Shown: positions 1 through 7,062, numbered from the stretch's first letter. The stretch is 23,957 bases of DNA from GWF2-43-63 sp964559205 (GCA_964559205.1 CAZLHV010000028.1:1-23957); one strand, 5' to 3'. The notes: generated from the sequence alone by a model not told the origin. Numbers and translations: made by a program.

Positions 1-26
1 AGTTCAGACGTGTGCTCTTCCGATCT
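1..26. other. Illumina adapter contamination
   Basis: The first 26 bases equal the 3' part of the Illumina TruSeq Read 2 adapter and end in GCTCTTCCGATCT. They are not genomic. The scaffold's biological sequence starts at 27, so the apparent GTG start at 10 and the residues MCSSDL it gives are artefacts. Confidence 0.97.
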
Positions 27-420
27 CCAGACATTTTCACGGATTCCAATAATCTTGGTGGCACTTGCAGCTGGCTATTACATTGCTTATTCTCAACAAG
101 GCGAAGCAATATTTGACAATTCACTTGTGTTAATCCTGACAATTTCAATAATTGCTATTACTGCAACGATTGGATTGCTCATTGGAATTAAAAATGGAAC
201 AAAAACCTTAATGCAAAACATCTATCGGATCACTGAGAATGGAATTGAAAGAACGACTCCATCCGGACAATCTGTTAAAATCGACTTTGACAAAATCGTC
301 TGGCATAAAACGTTGAATAAAGGATTGCTTATAAAAGCACAATCTCAAAAGATTCTCATTCCAACAAAACTAGATGGCTATGATGAAATTTCAAAATTGA
401 TTCTTGAAAGAATAAAATGA
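27..420 (+). CDS. Small membrane protein with PH-like C-terminal half, 5' truncated
   Basis: The true start is missing because the scaffold begins in adapter sequence; the first fully genomic codon in frame is at 28. What remains is about 130 residues. There are two hydrophobic segments (roughly IILVALAAGYYIAY, then SLVLILTISIIAITATIGLLIG), followed by a soluble tail of short beta strands (YRITENGIERT, VKIDFDKIVWHK, GLLIKAQSQKILIP) ending in a helix. That pattern recalls YcxB/bacterial PH-type membrane proteins, which often occur among immunity genes of Rhs/polymorphic toxin arrays. The fold and role are inferred from pattern only. Its stop overlaps the next start as ATGA, so the two are probably translated together. 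Confidence 0.6.
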
Positions 421-1052
421 ATAATTCCTTGACATACTATCTGATTGGCATTGTGGTCACGATGTCGATGGTGCTTGCTTATACATCAGACAACACGATG
501 TTGAGTTGTTTTGCGGGCATAACTCTGGTCATCGGATTGATTGTTTCAATATTTCTGATACAAAGGAGTATGGAGTGGTCACATAAACAGAAAAGAATGG
601 CGTGGCTTATTCTATTGCCCATGTTGTCTTTGATCGGATTTTTTCTGGCTTCCTGTGCCAACGAGAGCGCTCAGGAAGGCGGGAGCAGAATTTATATTCA
701 GCCTGAGCTGAGTAAAAAGGAGTTCTATCTGAACCAGATGAAAGTCAAGAATTTTCAGCTTGAAGTGAATGGACCATGCGACGATGCGCTTGATGACACC
801 CTACACGAGAGGGCGAAGGCCTATTTTGACTCAAAAACAATGACAGACACAAGTGTGGTTGTTGAATTTAAGTTTATTGAGGCCTGTTGTCAAAAGTTTT
901 TAGGTGATTACGAAATTGCGAATGACACCTTGAAATTTACGTTCGAACAGGTAAACGACGAGGTTTGCAGTTGTTTGTGCTGGTACAGGTATCGGTTGAC
1001 CATTCACGAATCGGGCAGGAATATTCAGTACATTTCCATCGATAAAAAATAG
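417..1052 (+). CDS. Cys-rich membrane/lipoprotein-like hypothetical protein
   Basis: No family recognised. The ATG at 417 overlaps the upstream stop (ATGA), which supports this start. The first ~60 residues hold two membrane segments. A third hydrophobic stretch ends in a good lipobox, FLASC-A, at about residues 77-81. It is preceded by the basic KQKRM, and by an alternative in-frame ATG at 570 (or 597) that would make a classical lipoprotein. So either the protein has three membrane segments, or a small membrane gene has been joined to a lipoprotein gene. The rest is exported-looking, acidic and Cys-rich (EACCQKF, then EVCSCLCWYRYRLTI). Given the Rhs fragments downstream, an immunity role is possible but is inference. 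Confidence 0.6.
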   Translation: MNNSLTYYLIGIVVTMSMVLAYTSDNTMLSCFAGITLVIGLIVSIFLIQRSMEWSHKQKRMAWLILLPMLSLIGFFLASCANESAQEGGSRIYIQPELSKKEFYLNQMKVKNFQLEVNGPCDDALDDTLHERAKAYFDSKTMTDTSVVVEFKFIEACCQKFLGDYEIANDTLKFTFEQVNDEVCSCLCWYRYRLTIHESGRNIQYISIDKK

Positions 1053-1171
1053 CGATTGCAATATGTTGGCAAAGCGGGCAGTCATGGTCTGGTCAAATAG
1101 CACTTGTGTCGCCATGCTGAAAGCAGATAAGCAACGAGCGGATTTCAATAAATAATCAAAACAAAAAAATC

Positions 1172-1897
1172 ATGCTGAAATCAGCACTTCTTCTTTTTTT
1201 GCTTCTGACCACAAGCATGCAGAGCTTTGCTTGTTGTGCTGAAAGCATCTATCGATTACTCCCAATAGGAGAGTTTGAAAATCAGGTCGTTTTTGTGGAG
1301 TTTAAGCTGCACCGGAATTGTGACATGGGCGACGATGAATTTACATTCTGGACCAAAGGCCTGGTTAGTTTGGTGAGGTATCACGGCGATAGTCTGCAAC
1401 AATTGCAATGTGTTGATACCATTGATATCGTTGATTGTTATTGTAACTATATGAACTATTATGAAAAAACAATTATCGAATCAGAAATTACGAAAAGTTA
1501 TTTGCAAGCATTGAATGCGGTGAGAAAACTCAATGGGTTTACCGAAGCAATACCTGAGAGCATCGTGTTTAATGACACAATGAACATTCAGAAGTATGAA
1601 GAGTATACCGATTCTTCATTTGTGTTCCTTGTACGATATAGGGATGTTTTCACCATGGATTTGAGTCTAGAAAATTTTATTTCCTGTGCCCCGGAAATGC
1701 TTGCCGAAGTGCGAGTGTACAAAACAGCACATTATAGAATTACTGTATTAAGAATGAGATGTTGGTTGCTTCAGGAAGATGCCATTGAACACAACAGGAA
1801 AAGGTATTCGACCATCGAAACCGCCATATGGAAGGAGCAGGCACAGTGGCATGGAATTGCCAAGGACTTTATGATGATTGAAGCATTGAAGCCGTAG
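1172..1897 (+). CDS. Exported Cys-containing hypothetical protein
   Basis: 241 residues with a clear N-terminal signal sequence (MLKSALLLFLLLTTSMQSFA) cut before CCAES. The mature part is mostly soluble with scattered Cys residues (CCAES, LQCVDTIDIVDCYCNY, FISCAPE, MRCWLL) that could form periplasmic or surface disulfides. No domain recognised. The start is the first ATG after a 119-base gap containing no gene. It sits in the AT-rich island among other small exported and membrane proteins, so it may belong to the Rhs-linked immunity/accessory set, but nothing in the sequence proves that. Confidence 0.65.
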   Translation: MLKSALLLFLLLTTSMQSFACCAESIYRLLPIGEFENQVVFVEFKLHRNCDMGDDEFTFWTKGLVSLVRYHGDSLQQLQCVDTIDIVDCYCNYMNYYEKTIIESEITKSYLQALNAVRKLNGFTEAIPESIVFNDTMNIQKYEEYTDSSFVFLVRYRDVFTMDLSLENFISCAPEMLAEVRVYKTAHYRITVLRMRCWLLQEDAIEHNRKRYSTIETAIWKEQAQWHGIAKDFMMIEALKP

Positions 1898-2198
1898 GCT
1901 TTAATGTCAACCTTTTCTTGCCGAAACAAGCCCATGCCAATTGCAGCTCATCATTGTGGTTACTTTTCAAGCATAATCACCTTCACATTTTTTGATTTGG
2001 CCAACTGATTGGAATATTGACACAGCAAACTTTGTTATTTTAATTCAGGGAAAATGAAAGCAATTCATCTCATTGTAAGCCTGATAACAGTTGTTGGATT
2101 GACTTTGGTTGCAGGGTTACTTGGCGCAACACTCGCACAATATGCACCGCCATATACAGTTTGTTATTTTGATTCAAACTATTTATAAATCCTCTTTA
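1898..2198. other. Gene-poor stretch between two exported-protein genes
   Basis: About 300 bases with no convincing long gene. On the plus strand it holds only a 44-codon hydrophobic ORF (2054-2188). On the minus strand there is an open stretch without a start, ending ...SKNVKVIMLEK-stop, that may be the eroded 3' end of a gene. No clear promoter, terminator hairpin or RNA gene was seen. Confidence 0.5.
2054..2188 (+). CDS. Possible 44-aa hydrophobic peptide
   Basis: ATG at 2054, 44 codons to TAA. The product begins MKAIHLIVSLITVVGLTL and continues into LLGATLAQYAPP, which looks like a signal peptide or a single membrane helix. It ends 10 bases before the next start. A GGG lies just upstream, but Shine-Dalgarno signals mean little in this phylum. 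It may be a real micropeptide, a leader, or the surviving N-terminus of a lost exported protein. Evidence is only the ORF and its composition. Confidence 0.25.
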   Translation: MKAIHLIVSLITVVGLTLVAGLLGATLAQYAPPYTVCYFDSNYL

Positions 2199-2630
2199 AT
2201 GAAAAGAATCATACATATAAGGGTCTGGCTACTGCTTTTAATCATTGGCATCATTGCCATCTGTTGTATTGTATGTGCAAACCACCTTAAATCTCAATCT
2301 CCGCATTATCTTGCGGGTAAATATTCTGGACTTAGTATTCCCCCGGAATCCGAAATATACTATTTCAGAAACACACATTCTACTTTCCCCTCAGAGTCTT
2401 CTACAATGATTGTCGTTAAAATCCCGGACAACAGAATGAATGACTTTCAGCAACATATAGCAGAGCACGAATTTAATACAATTGCAGAACCTGTTGTTCT
2501 TCGAGGCTTTGGGCATTGCCATGATTCCACTGTAATTAAAGAAGGGTTTTTCATGTATAAGTCTGCTACTGAAAATTCTTATTACAATGCTACAGATGGT
2601 GTTTTATATGTCATGAGGATTGTATTTTGA
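2199..2630 (+). CDS. Membrane-anchored hypothetical protein
   Basis: 143 residues from the ATG at 2199. An upstream in-frame start at 2109 would only add an unlikely, non-hydrophobic leader. A basic N-terminus (MKRIIHIRVW) is followed by one membrane helix (LLLLIIGIIAICCIVCA) and a periplasmic-looking domain with GLSIPPESEIYYFR, a mixed strand region and RGFGHCHDSTVIKEGFF. No family recognised. The size and single anchor resemble the other small membrane proteins of this island and fit, without proving, an immunity or accessory function. Confidence 0.6.
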   Translation: MKRIIHIRVWLLLLIIGIIAICCIVCANHLKSQSPHYLAGKYSGLSIPPESEIYYFRNTHSTFPSESSTMIVVKIPDNRMNDFQQHIAEHEFNTIAEPVVLRGFGHCHDSTVIKEGFFMYKSATENSYYNATDGVLYVMRIVF

Positions 2631-2670
2631 TTGGTTTTGGATTCGAGTATTTTAAAAGAGCGTATTAAAG

Positions 2671-3786
2671 ATGAAATCTCTTGCAACCTTATTCTTGCTT
2701 TTTGGATTTCTTATGGTGAATTCGCAAAACAAATTGGCCGTGCCATTCAATCATGAGCAAATTGAAAACAGGATGGTTTCGCAAAACGCCAGATTCTTTG
2801 CATTTGGGAGCTGGCATGGGCATAAAGGGGCTTTCAAGTCGTTTGTGACAGTGTTTAAGGTTTTACACAAAAAAGCCAATGTTAGGGTGTTTGTGTATGA
2901 GTGCTCATATGCCTTAGGTGTGTTATTGAATGATTTTGTTACCAAAGGAATACGCAATGAGTTTTTTGATTTGTTTATGTTTAAGGTTGATTTTGAATAT
3001 TTGTTTGTTCCTTTGCGAGAATACTACTTGACTTTATCTGAAGAGGAAAAGTTTATTATTGAAGGAGTTGACGGGGTTAGCATAAGAGGATATCCCGATG
3101 CAATTTGTTTGATCAAATCCCTTGGGACTTCAGGCGAACCTGATGTTTTGATTGAGCCGGTAATTGACGAGTTAAAATCTTTTTCAATTCTTCAATCAGA
3201 CTTTAAGTTGAGTAGCTCACTATTGAATGCTTTACTCAGTTCATACAATCAATATCCGAATCTGTACAAATCGTATTATGGGGTGAATTTCCCCATCCTG
3301 AAAAAGACTTTACAAAGCTATTCGCAGACAAAGAATTATAGTGATTGTAATTTTGAAAATGCTGATTCAGCGAGTTTTAATCAACGAGAGAATTATATTT
3401 ATCACAACATTGTTGAAATCATTGAAGGGAACCCGAATGTTAATTACATTGGCTTGTTTGGATTGGCTCATGTGTTTCTGAATAGAACAAATAGATTTGA
3501 CTCTTTTCAAATAAAACAGGGCGATGATTATCAATACTATCCCTTTATTGCGCGGCTATATAGAGAAAGCGATTCACCTGTCAAAGGATTTGTTTGTGCA
3601 GCTCAAATACATGAAAGCAATTTGTTGTTCAGAAATGCATTGAAAGAAACTGTTGGTAAACAGGTTTTCAGGCAGATGATAAAACATTCTAAGCTTAATC
3701 GTACGTATATATTTGATTTTACAGATGATAAAACACACGATGATATTTCCCAAAACAAATTTCAATATTTAATTTTAGTCAGGTGA
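2671..3786 (+). CDS. Exported erythromycin-esterase/ChaN-like protein, copy 1
   Basis: 371 residues. The signal peptide (MKSLATLFLLFGFLMVNS) predicts export. The conserved features resemble the EreA/ChaN-like superfamily: AFGSWHGH at 44-51 (compare GE-x-HG), an acidic residue after a strand in VFVYECSY (E77), GVD at 132-134, an R-E-x-x-x-x-x-N helix (RENYIYHN, 239-246) and GLFGLAHVF with H267. In that superfamily such His, Glu and Arg residues form the active or metal site. No substrate can be read from the sequence. A close paralogue lies at 4660-5805, and both end in KFQYLILVR. The gene runs directly into an orphan Rhs tag (overlap at the stop), so it may be the immunity or accessory gene of the preceding cassette. 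That is inference. Confidence 0.7.
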   Translation: MKSLATLFLLFGFLMVNSQNKLAVPFNHEQIENRMVSQNARFFAFGSWHGHKGAFKSFVTVFKVLHKKANVRVFVYECSYALGVLLNDFVTKGIRNEFFDLFMFKVDFEYLFVPLREYYLTLSEEEKFIIEGVDGVSIRGYPDAICLIKSLGTSGEPDVLIEPVIDELKSFSILQSDFKLSSSLLNALLSSYNQYPNLYKSYYGVNFPILKKTLQSYSQTKNYSDCNFENADSASFNQRENYIYHNIVEIIEGNPNVNYIGLFGLAHVFLNRTNRFDSFQIKQGDDYQYYPFIARLYRESDSPVKGFVCAAQIHESNLLFRNALKETVGKQVFRQMIKHSKLNRTYIFDFTDDKTHDDISQNKFQYLILVR

Positions 3787-3987
3787 AAATCGCATGTATG
3801 AAATTTAATTCTCCTGATCCCGTTTCACAGAGCCCCAAGAAGAGTCAGAACTACAACAAATACAGCTATGTGCTGAATAATCCTTTGAAATATACAGATC
3901 CGAGCGGATATGAAATAATTCCAGGCTTTAATAGATGGTGGTATTATCACGTAACACTGTATATTAGACGCGACACAAGAGATGTTG
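3783..3987 (+). CDS. Orphan Rhs core C-terminal fragment, tag copy 1 (cut by gap)
   Basis: The reading frame opens with GTG at 3783, overlapping the upstream stop; ATG 3798 is the better start. From there it reads MKFNSPDPVSQSP and then YVLNNPLKYTDPSGY, the hallmark end of the Rhs/YD-repeat core just before the variable toxin tip. There is no upstream YD-repeat body, so this is a displaced C-terminal cassette, the donor form that can recombine into a full-length Rhs gene. The variable part starts after SGY (EIIPGFNRWWYYHVTLYIRRD) and runs into the 10-N gap at 3988. The part beyond the gap is given separately. Confidence 0.75.
3846..3911 (+). repeat. Rhs tag DNA repeat, copy 1
   Basis: 66 bases from CAGAACTACAAC to CGAGCGGATAT, encoding QNYNKYSYVLNNP through SGY. 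By eye it differs from copy 2 (5866-) at only two positions. It would serve as the homology arm for cassette exchange. The similarity ends at SGY, where this copy's variable region begins. Confidence 0.85.
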
Positions 3988-3997
3988 NNNNNNNNNN
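3988..3997. other. Assembly gap (10 N)
   Basis: A run of exactly ten N, a scaffolding placeholder of unknown true length. It falls inside the variable part of the first orphan Rhs cassette and separates two pieces of what is probably one reading frame. Confidence 0.98.
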
Positions 3998-4327
3998 CTT
4001 GGGGAAGTTATGAATACTCCATATTGGCAAACGATGTATGGCGTTTCATGTGCGCTATCCGACGGCACGGGAGGTGGTGGTGGAGGAGGAAATTATGGAG
4101 CACCGCATGGTGGAAGTGCAAGTAGCTCAGGAAGTGGTGGCGGTGGCTCACGAGGAGGATTTTCGCCGGATGATGATAAAAAAGATCCGGATTTCATCAA
4201 AATTGTAGATTTGACAGGTTTACTGAGATTAATGAACCGACGTCAAAACTCTAATCAACATCCTGTGCTTATAGGTTTTAAAAGAGTTACAATTTCATGG
4301 GAAAGCAATTATTGGAAAAAATTGTAG
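3998..4327 (+). CDS. Gly-rich continuation of the first orphan Rhs tip
   Basis: The frame is open right up to the gap (LGEV before the ATG at 4010), so this is probably the same protein as the tag fragment at 3783-3987, with the frame disturbed only by the arbitrary gap length. It reads MNTPYWQTMYGVSCALSDG, then a long Gly/Ser linker (GGGGGGGNYGAPHGG), then GGFSPDDDKKDPDF and a short basic tail. Such Gly-rich stretches after the tag are usual in Bacteroidota Rhs tips. No toxin domain is recognised. The last 31 bases overlap the next ORF in another frame, so a real frameshift or a separate short gene could follow. Confidence 0.55.
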   Translation, partial: LGEVMNTPYWQTMYGVSCALSDGTGGGGGGGNYGAPHGGSASSSGSGGGGSRGGFSPDDDKKDPDFIKIVDLTGLLRLMNRRQNSNQHPVLIGFKRVTISWESNYWKKL

Positions 4328-4656
4328 ACTTACAAAGCACTAGTGGATTATATAGTTACACTTCAAGGTCTGAATATTTTCTCAAAATTCATTATGGAGA
4401 TGGGTTTAGAGGGACAATTGTAGCATATTCTAAAAATGGTAATTCGAATTTTCTAGCAAATCATATTGCCAATAATATCGCATATGATTACCTAAACAGA
4501 CCCGTAGACAGGTATATACAGCATGGAGATCAAGGAGATAGCTACCAGTTTTTCTTTCCGGCAGGCATGATTTATAACATCGAAATATATGAAAAGAAGA
4601 AAAAGTCTCATCAATTCAGATTTTGGATACCTTTCCCATGGATTCAAATTAGATGA
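4297..4656 (+). CDS. Hypothetical protein following the Rhs tip (toxin part or small partner)
   Basis: 119 residues, no signal peptide and no membrane helix: MGKQLLEKIVDLQSTSG, then YFLKIHYGDGFRGTIVAYSKNG, a helix region (LANHIANNIAYDYLNRPVD) and a strand-rich, basic and aromatic end (EKKKKSHQFRFWIPFPW). No family recognised. It overlaps the Gly-rich Rhs tip by 31 bases in a different frame and stops 3 bases before the next gene. It may be the missing end of the toxin, separated by an indel, or its own small gene. Both readings fit the layout. Confidence 0.5.
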   Translation: MGKQLLEKIVDLQSTSGLYSYTSRSEYFLKIHYGDGFRGTIVAYSKNGNSNFLANHIANNIAYDYLNRPVDRYIQHGDQGDSYQFFFPAGMIYNIEIYEKKKKSHQFRFWIPFPWIQIR

Positions 4657-4659
4657 CAT

Positions 4660-5805
4660 TTGAAAGGGCTTTTAATAGTTATATTGTTCTTATCGTTGAT
4701 CCTTGACAATTCAGTTTGTCAAAACAGTTTAGATTGCTCAGTGTTTTCAAGTGAAACATTCACTAAAGACGATTTGCAATTCAAAATTTGTGATGAACCA
4801 AACTTTTACGCATTTGGGAGCTGGCACGGGCATAATTCAGCATACAAATCATTTGTATCGTGTTTCAAACAGTTGTATTTCAATGCAAATGTCAGGGTGA
4901 TATTTATTGAGTATTCGTATTCTGAGGGATTATTGATCGATAATTACATCAAAACCGGAGAAAAAGATGAATATTTGAATACATTTGTTTATAAAAGCGA
5001 TTATGAATATTTATTCAATCCTTTGAAGCTTTTCTATTCATCCCTACCTGATTCTGAAAAATTCACTATTGTAGGTGTTGACAGGTCATTTCATCGCGGC
5101 TTTCCCGATGTAGTATTTGCACTTAAAATGCTTATCCCAGAAAACAAAGAACCAAATGAACAAATAAAGAGTGTAATAACTGAAATAGTTTCATATAATG
5201 ATATTCTTTCTGACTTTAGCGGTTATGAGTCTAGTAAGATATTGAATAATTTTTTTCTGTGTTATGTTGAAAACAAAAACTCATTTAAGGATTACTTCTG
5301 TGAAAATTTTGCTGTATTAGAAAAAGTATTGGCACAATACAATTTATCGAAAAGTATTCCAGATGTTAATTACGAAAATTGTGATTCGTTGTCTTATTGC
5401 AAAAGAGAACAGTTCATTTACAAAAACCTTAAAGATGAAATATTTCAAAGAAAAGGGATTGATTTCATAGGCATGTTTGGGTTGGCACATGTTTTTCTTG
5501 ATAAAAAAAAGCGATTCGACACTTTTCAAATGAAGCAAGAAGGTAATTATGAGTACTATTCATTCATAGCTAGATTAAATAAAGAATGCGATTCGCCAGT
5601 TAAAGGATCGGTTTGCGCTGTTCAAATACATGAGAGCAATATATTATTCAGAAAGTCATTGAAAACAATCGTTGGCAAGAGTGTTTTCAGACAAATGATG
5701 AGACAAACAAAAAGCAACAACACTTATTTGTTCGATTTTTCAGAAGACAGTGCCAATGCCGAAATTGCTAAAAAGAAATTTCAGTATTTGATTTTGGTTC
5801 GATAA
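4660..5805 (+). CDS. Exported erythromycin-esterase/ChaN-like protein, copy 2
   Basis: 381 residues, starting at TTG 4660, the only start that keeps the signal sequence MKGLLIVILFLSLILDNSVC in frame (the ATG at 4653 is out of frame). The mature protein parallels copy 1 along its whole length: AFGSWHGH (51-58), FIEYSYSEG (E84), GVDRSFHRGFPD, KREQFIYKNL and GLAHVFLDKK, then DSPVKG, QIHESN, VFRQM and the identical end KFQYLILVR. The conserved His/Glu/Arg set suggests an active or metal-binding site of the Ere/ChaN-like type; the substrate is unknown. It starts 3 bases after the preceding ORF and is followed after 15 bases by the next Rhs tag, which looks like a duplicated module. Confidence 0.7.
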   Translation: MKGLLIVILFLSLILDNSVCQNSLDCSVFSSETFTKDDLQFKICDEPNFYAFGSWHGHNSAYKSFVSCFKQLYFNANVRVIFIEYSYSEGLLIDNYIKTGEKDEYLNTFVYKSDYEYLFNPLKLFYSSLPDSEKFTIVGVDRSFHRGFPDVVFALKMLIPENKEPNEQIKSVITEIVSYNDILSDFSGYESSKILNNFFLCYVENKNSFKDYFCENFAVLEKVLAQYNLSKSIPDVNYENCDSLSYCKREQFIYKNLKDEIFQRKGIDFIGMFGLAHVFLDKKKRFDTFQMKQEGNYEYYSFIARLNKECDSPVKGSVCAVQIHESNILFRKSLKTIVGKSVFRQMMRQTKSNNTYLFDFSEDSANAEIAKKKFQYLILVR

Positions 5806-5820
5806 TAAACACATGTTTTC

Positions 5821-6027
5821 ATGAGCAAATATAGTATTCATTCCTTTCAAGACCTCAACAACACACAGAACTACAACAAATACAGCTTTGTGCTGAATAA
5901 TCCTTTGAAGTATACAGATCCGAGCGGATATCGGAGCCAGGGGGTATATCATGTGGACTTTCCTGATTTTGTGGGGGCAGGGAAATGTTTGTGGGAGTCG
6001 CGGGAAAGAGTTTGGGCAGCTACATGA
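5821..6027 (+). CDS. Orphan Rhs core C-terminal fragment, tag copy 2
   Basis: 68 codons in the tag frame. A short divergent lead (MSKYSIHSFQDLNN) precedes the tag YVLNNPLKYTDPSGY-like block (here SFVLNN), then YRSQGVYHVDFPDFVGAGK and CLWESR, shared with copy 3, then only ERVWAAT before a stop. There is no room for a toxin domain. In the +1 frame the DNA stays open as GSRGKEFGQLHES, VNWDNLF and NKAKK, to a stop at 6076, one base before the next gene. A real or assembly frameshift near 6000 is therefore likely, and the true cassette probably ends at 6076. Confidence 0.6.
   Translation: MSKYSIHSFQDLNNTQNYNKYSFVLNNPLKYTDPSGYRSQGVYHVDFPDFVGAGKCLWESRERVWAAT
5866..6003 (+). repeat. Rhs tag DNA repeat, copy 2
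   Basis: The first 66 bases match copy 1 with two differences. From the NNPL region on, the match to copy 3 (6892-7014) continues beyond SGY to the codons for CLWESR, with only three differences seen after CGAGCGGATATCGG. Two of these are silent in the tag frame, which suggests that frame was under selection. Confidence 0.85.
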
Positions 6028-6077
6028 ATCCCCAAGCGTAAACTGGGATAATTTGTTCAACAAAGCAAAAAAATAAA

Positions 6078-6410
6078 ATGAAATCATTCAATGTTTTATT
6101 TGTGGTTTTGCTGATAGGGGCTGCTATTCCGTATCTTTTCGTTGGATTGGCAATGCTCACTTGGGGCGATTTACTATTTATGTATCAGCCCGATGATTTA
6201 ATTGGCGAGAATCCTTACTTGATAATTAGGGCATACTCCGGTATTTCAATATTATTAATTCCAGTGTTTGCCATCGCGCAAGCGATAAGAATGATCAGAA
6301 GAAAAATCGAACTATTCAGTTGGGAATTGATTTCAATCCTTTTATTGGGAGGAGAATTTGTATTGTACATTTCAATACGATGCAAGCTGTTATTGTGGTA
6401 TGTAGACTAA
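6078..6410 (+). CDS. Integral membrane protein, candidate immunity protein
   Basis: 110 residues with three membrane helices: MKSFNVLFVVLLIGAAIPYLF, the IIRAYSGISILLIPVFAIAQ region, and WELISILLLGGEFVLYI. A basic loop (RMIRRKIE) lies between the second and third. No family recognised. It starts one base after the probable end (6076) of the second orphan Rhs cassette, the position of an immunity gene in such arrays. A membrane immunity protein would fit a toxin acting at the inner membrane. The role is inferred from position. Confidence 0.6.
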   Translation: MKSFNVLFVVLLIGAAIPYLFVGLAMLTWGDLLFMYQPDDLIGENPYLIIRAYSGISILLIPVFAIAQAIRMIRRKIELFSWELISILLLGGEFVLYISIRCKLLLWYVD

Positions 6411-6500
6411 TAAATTGTGTTTGAATTTGCTTAAGAAGTTAAATTCAAAAGGCGATTTTGCATGCGATGATTTATTTAACCACTAAAACCGAACTTAGTC

Positions 6501-6842
6501 ATGAAAAAGTTGTTCTTTGTCCTTAATTACCTTGCAATTTTTACGTCTTTCATTTTTTATAGTCTTTTGGTAAGAGTATCGCTGGCGTATGGCTGTCATT
6601 ATGCATCCATGTTTTCTGATCCTAAAAACATGGGTTTTGGGTTGCATTATACTTTAGCAATGCCTTATGCATTGGTTCTTAATACATTCTTCTTATTACC
6701 GTTTTGTTTCATCTTGCTGTTTATTCTTGTTTTAAGAAAGGAGTTACACAGAGACACGATAATATTATGCCTGCTAAATATTATTTGTTTCTATATTATC
6801 GTACTCAGCAAAATTGGTCCAATAACCTGGTTAGCTGATTGA
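6501..6842 (+). CDS. Integral membrane protein, candidate immunity protein
   Basis: 113 residues with about three membrane segments (NYLAIFTSFIFYSLLVRV; LVLNTFFLLPFCFILLFILV; LCLLNIICFYIIVLS) and a basic loop (LRKELHRDT). No family recognised. It sits between the second and third Rhs tags and stops 4 bases before the third tag's ATG. The tight packing suggests it belongs to the cassette array, either as a second immunity gene for tag 2 or as the remnant of a displaced cassette whose tag was lost. Confidence 0.6.
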   Translation: MKKLFFVLNYLAIFTSFIFYSLLVRVSLAYGCHYASMFSDPKNMGFGLHYTLAMPYALVLNTFFLLPFCFILLFILVLRKELHRDTIILCLLNIICFYIIVLSKIGPITWLAD

Positions 6843-6846
6843 TTTT

Positions 6847-7062
6847 ATGAACAATTCCATAGAACAATTTGAAAATGGTTTACAACGCACAAACAGCTAT
6901 GTGCTGAACAATCCATTAAAGTTTACCGATCCGAGCGGATATCGGAGTCAGGGGGTATATCATGTGGACATTCCTGATTTTGTGGGGGCAGGGAAATGTT
7001 TGTGGGAGTCACGGCAGGCATTATTGGCAGTTGGGGTGGTTCTGAGTTTGGAGGTGGTGTAG
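6847..7062 (+). CDS. Orphan Rhs core C-terminal fragment, tag copy 3
   Basis: 71 codons in the tag frame: an unrelated lead (MNNSIEQFENGLQRT), then SYVLNNPLKFTDPSGY, YRSQGVYHVDIPDFVGAGK, CLWESR and a hydrophobic QALLAVGVVLSLEVV that is probably out of frame. In the +2 frame, from 6996 to 7079, the DNA reads MFVGVTAGIIGSWGG then SEFGGGVARWTF, a Gly-rich sequence typical of Rhs tips. A frameshift after the tag is therefore likely. The tag lacks the QNYNKY part present in copies 1 and 2. Either a decayed cassette or an assembly error would explain it. Confidence 0.55.
   Translation: MNNSIEQFENGLQRTNSYVLNNPLKFTDPSGYRSQGVYHVDIPDFVGAGKCLWESRQALLAVGVVLSLEVV
6892..7014 (+). repeat. Rhs tag DNA repeat, copy 3
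   Basis: Encodes NSYVLNNPLKFTDPSGY through CLWESR. The 5' part is diverged from copies 1 and 2, mostly by silent changes, while the part from CGAGCGGATATCGG onward is almost identical to copy 2. Similarity ends abruptly after the GTGGGAGTC region, marking the cassette boundary. Confidence 0.8.

Noticed and set aside
900..1148. 82-codon minus-strand ORF
   Set aside because: Antisense to a better gene with a supported start; no signal, motif or good composition.
1947..2035. Minus-strand stretch ending ...KNVKVIMLEK as a gene
   Set aside because: Only about 24 codons, no start codon; at best an eroded remnant.
4073..4170. GGTGGTGGAGGAGG run as a regulatory or satellite repeat
   Set aside because: It is the in-frame Gly/Ser linker of an Rhs tip, not an independent repeat.
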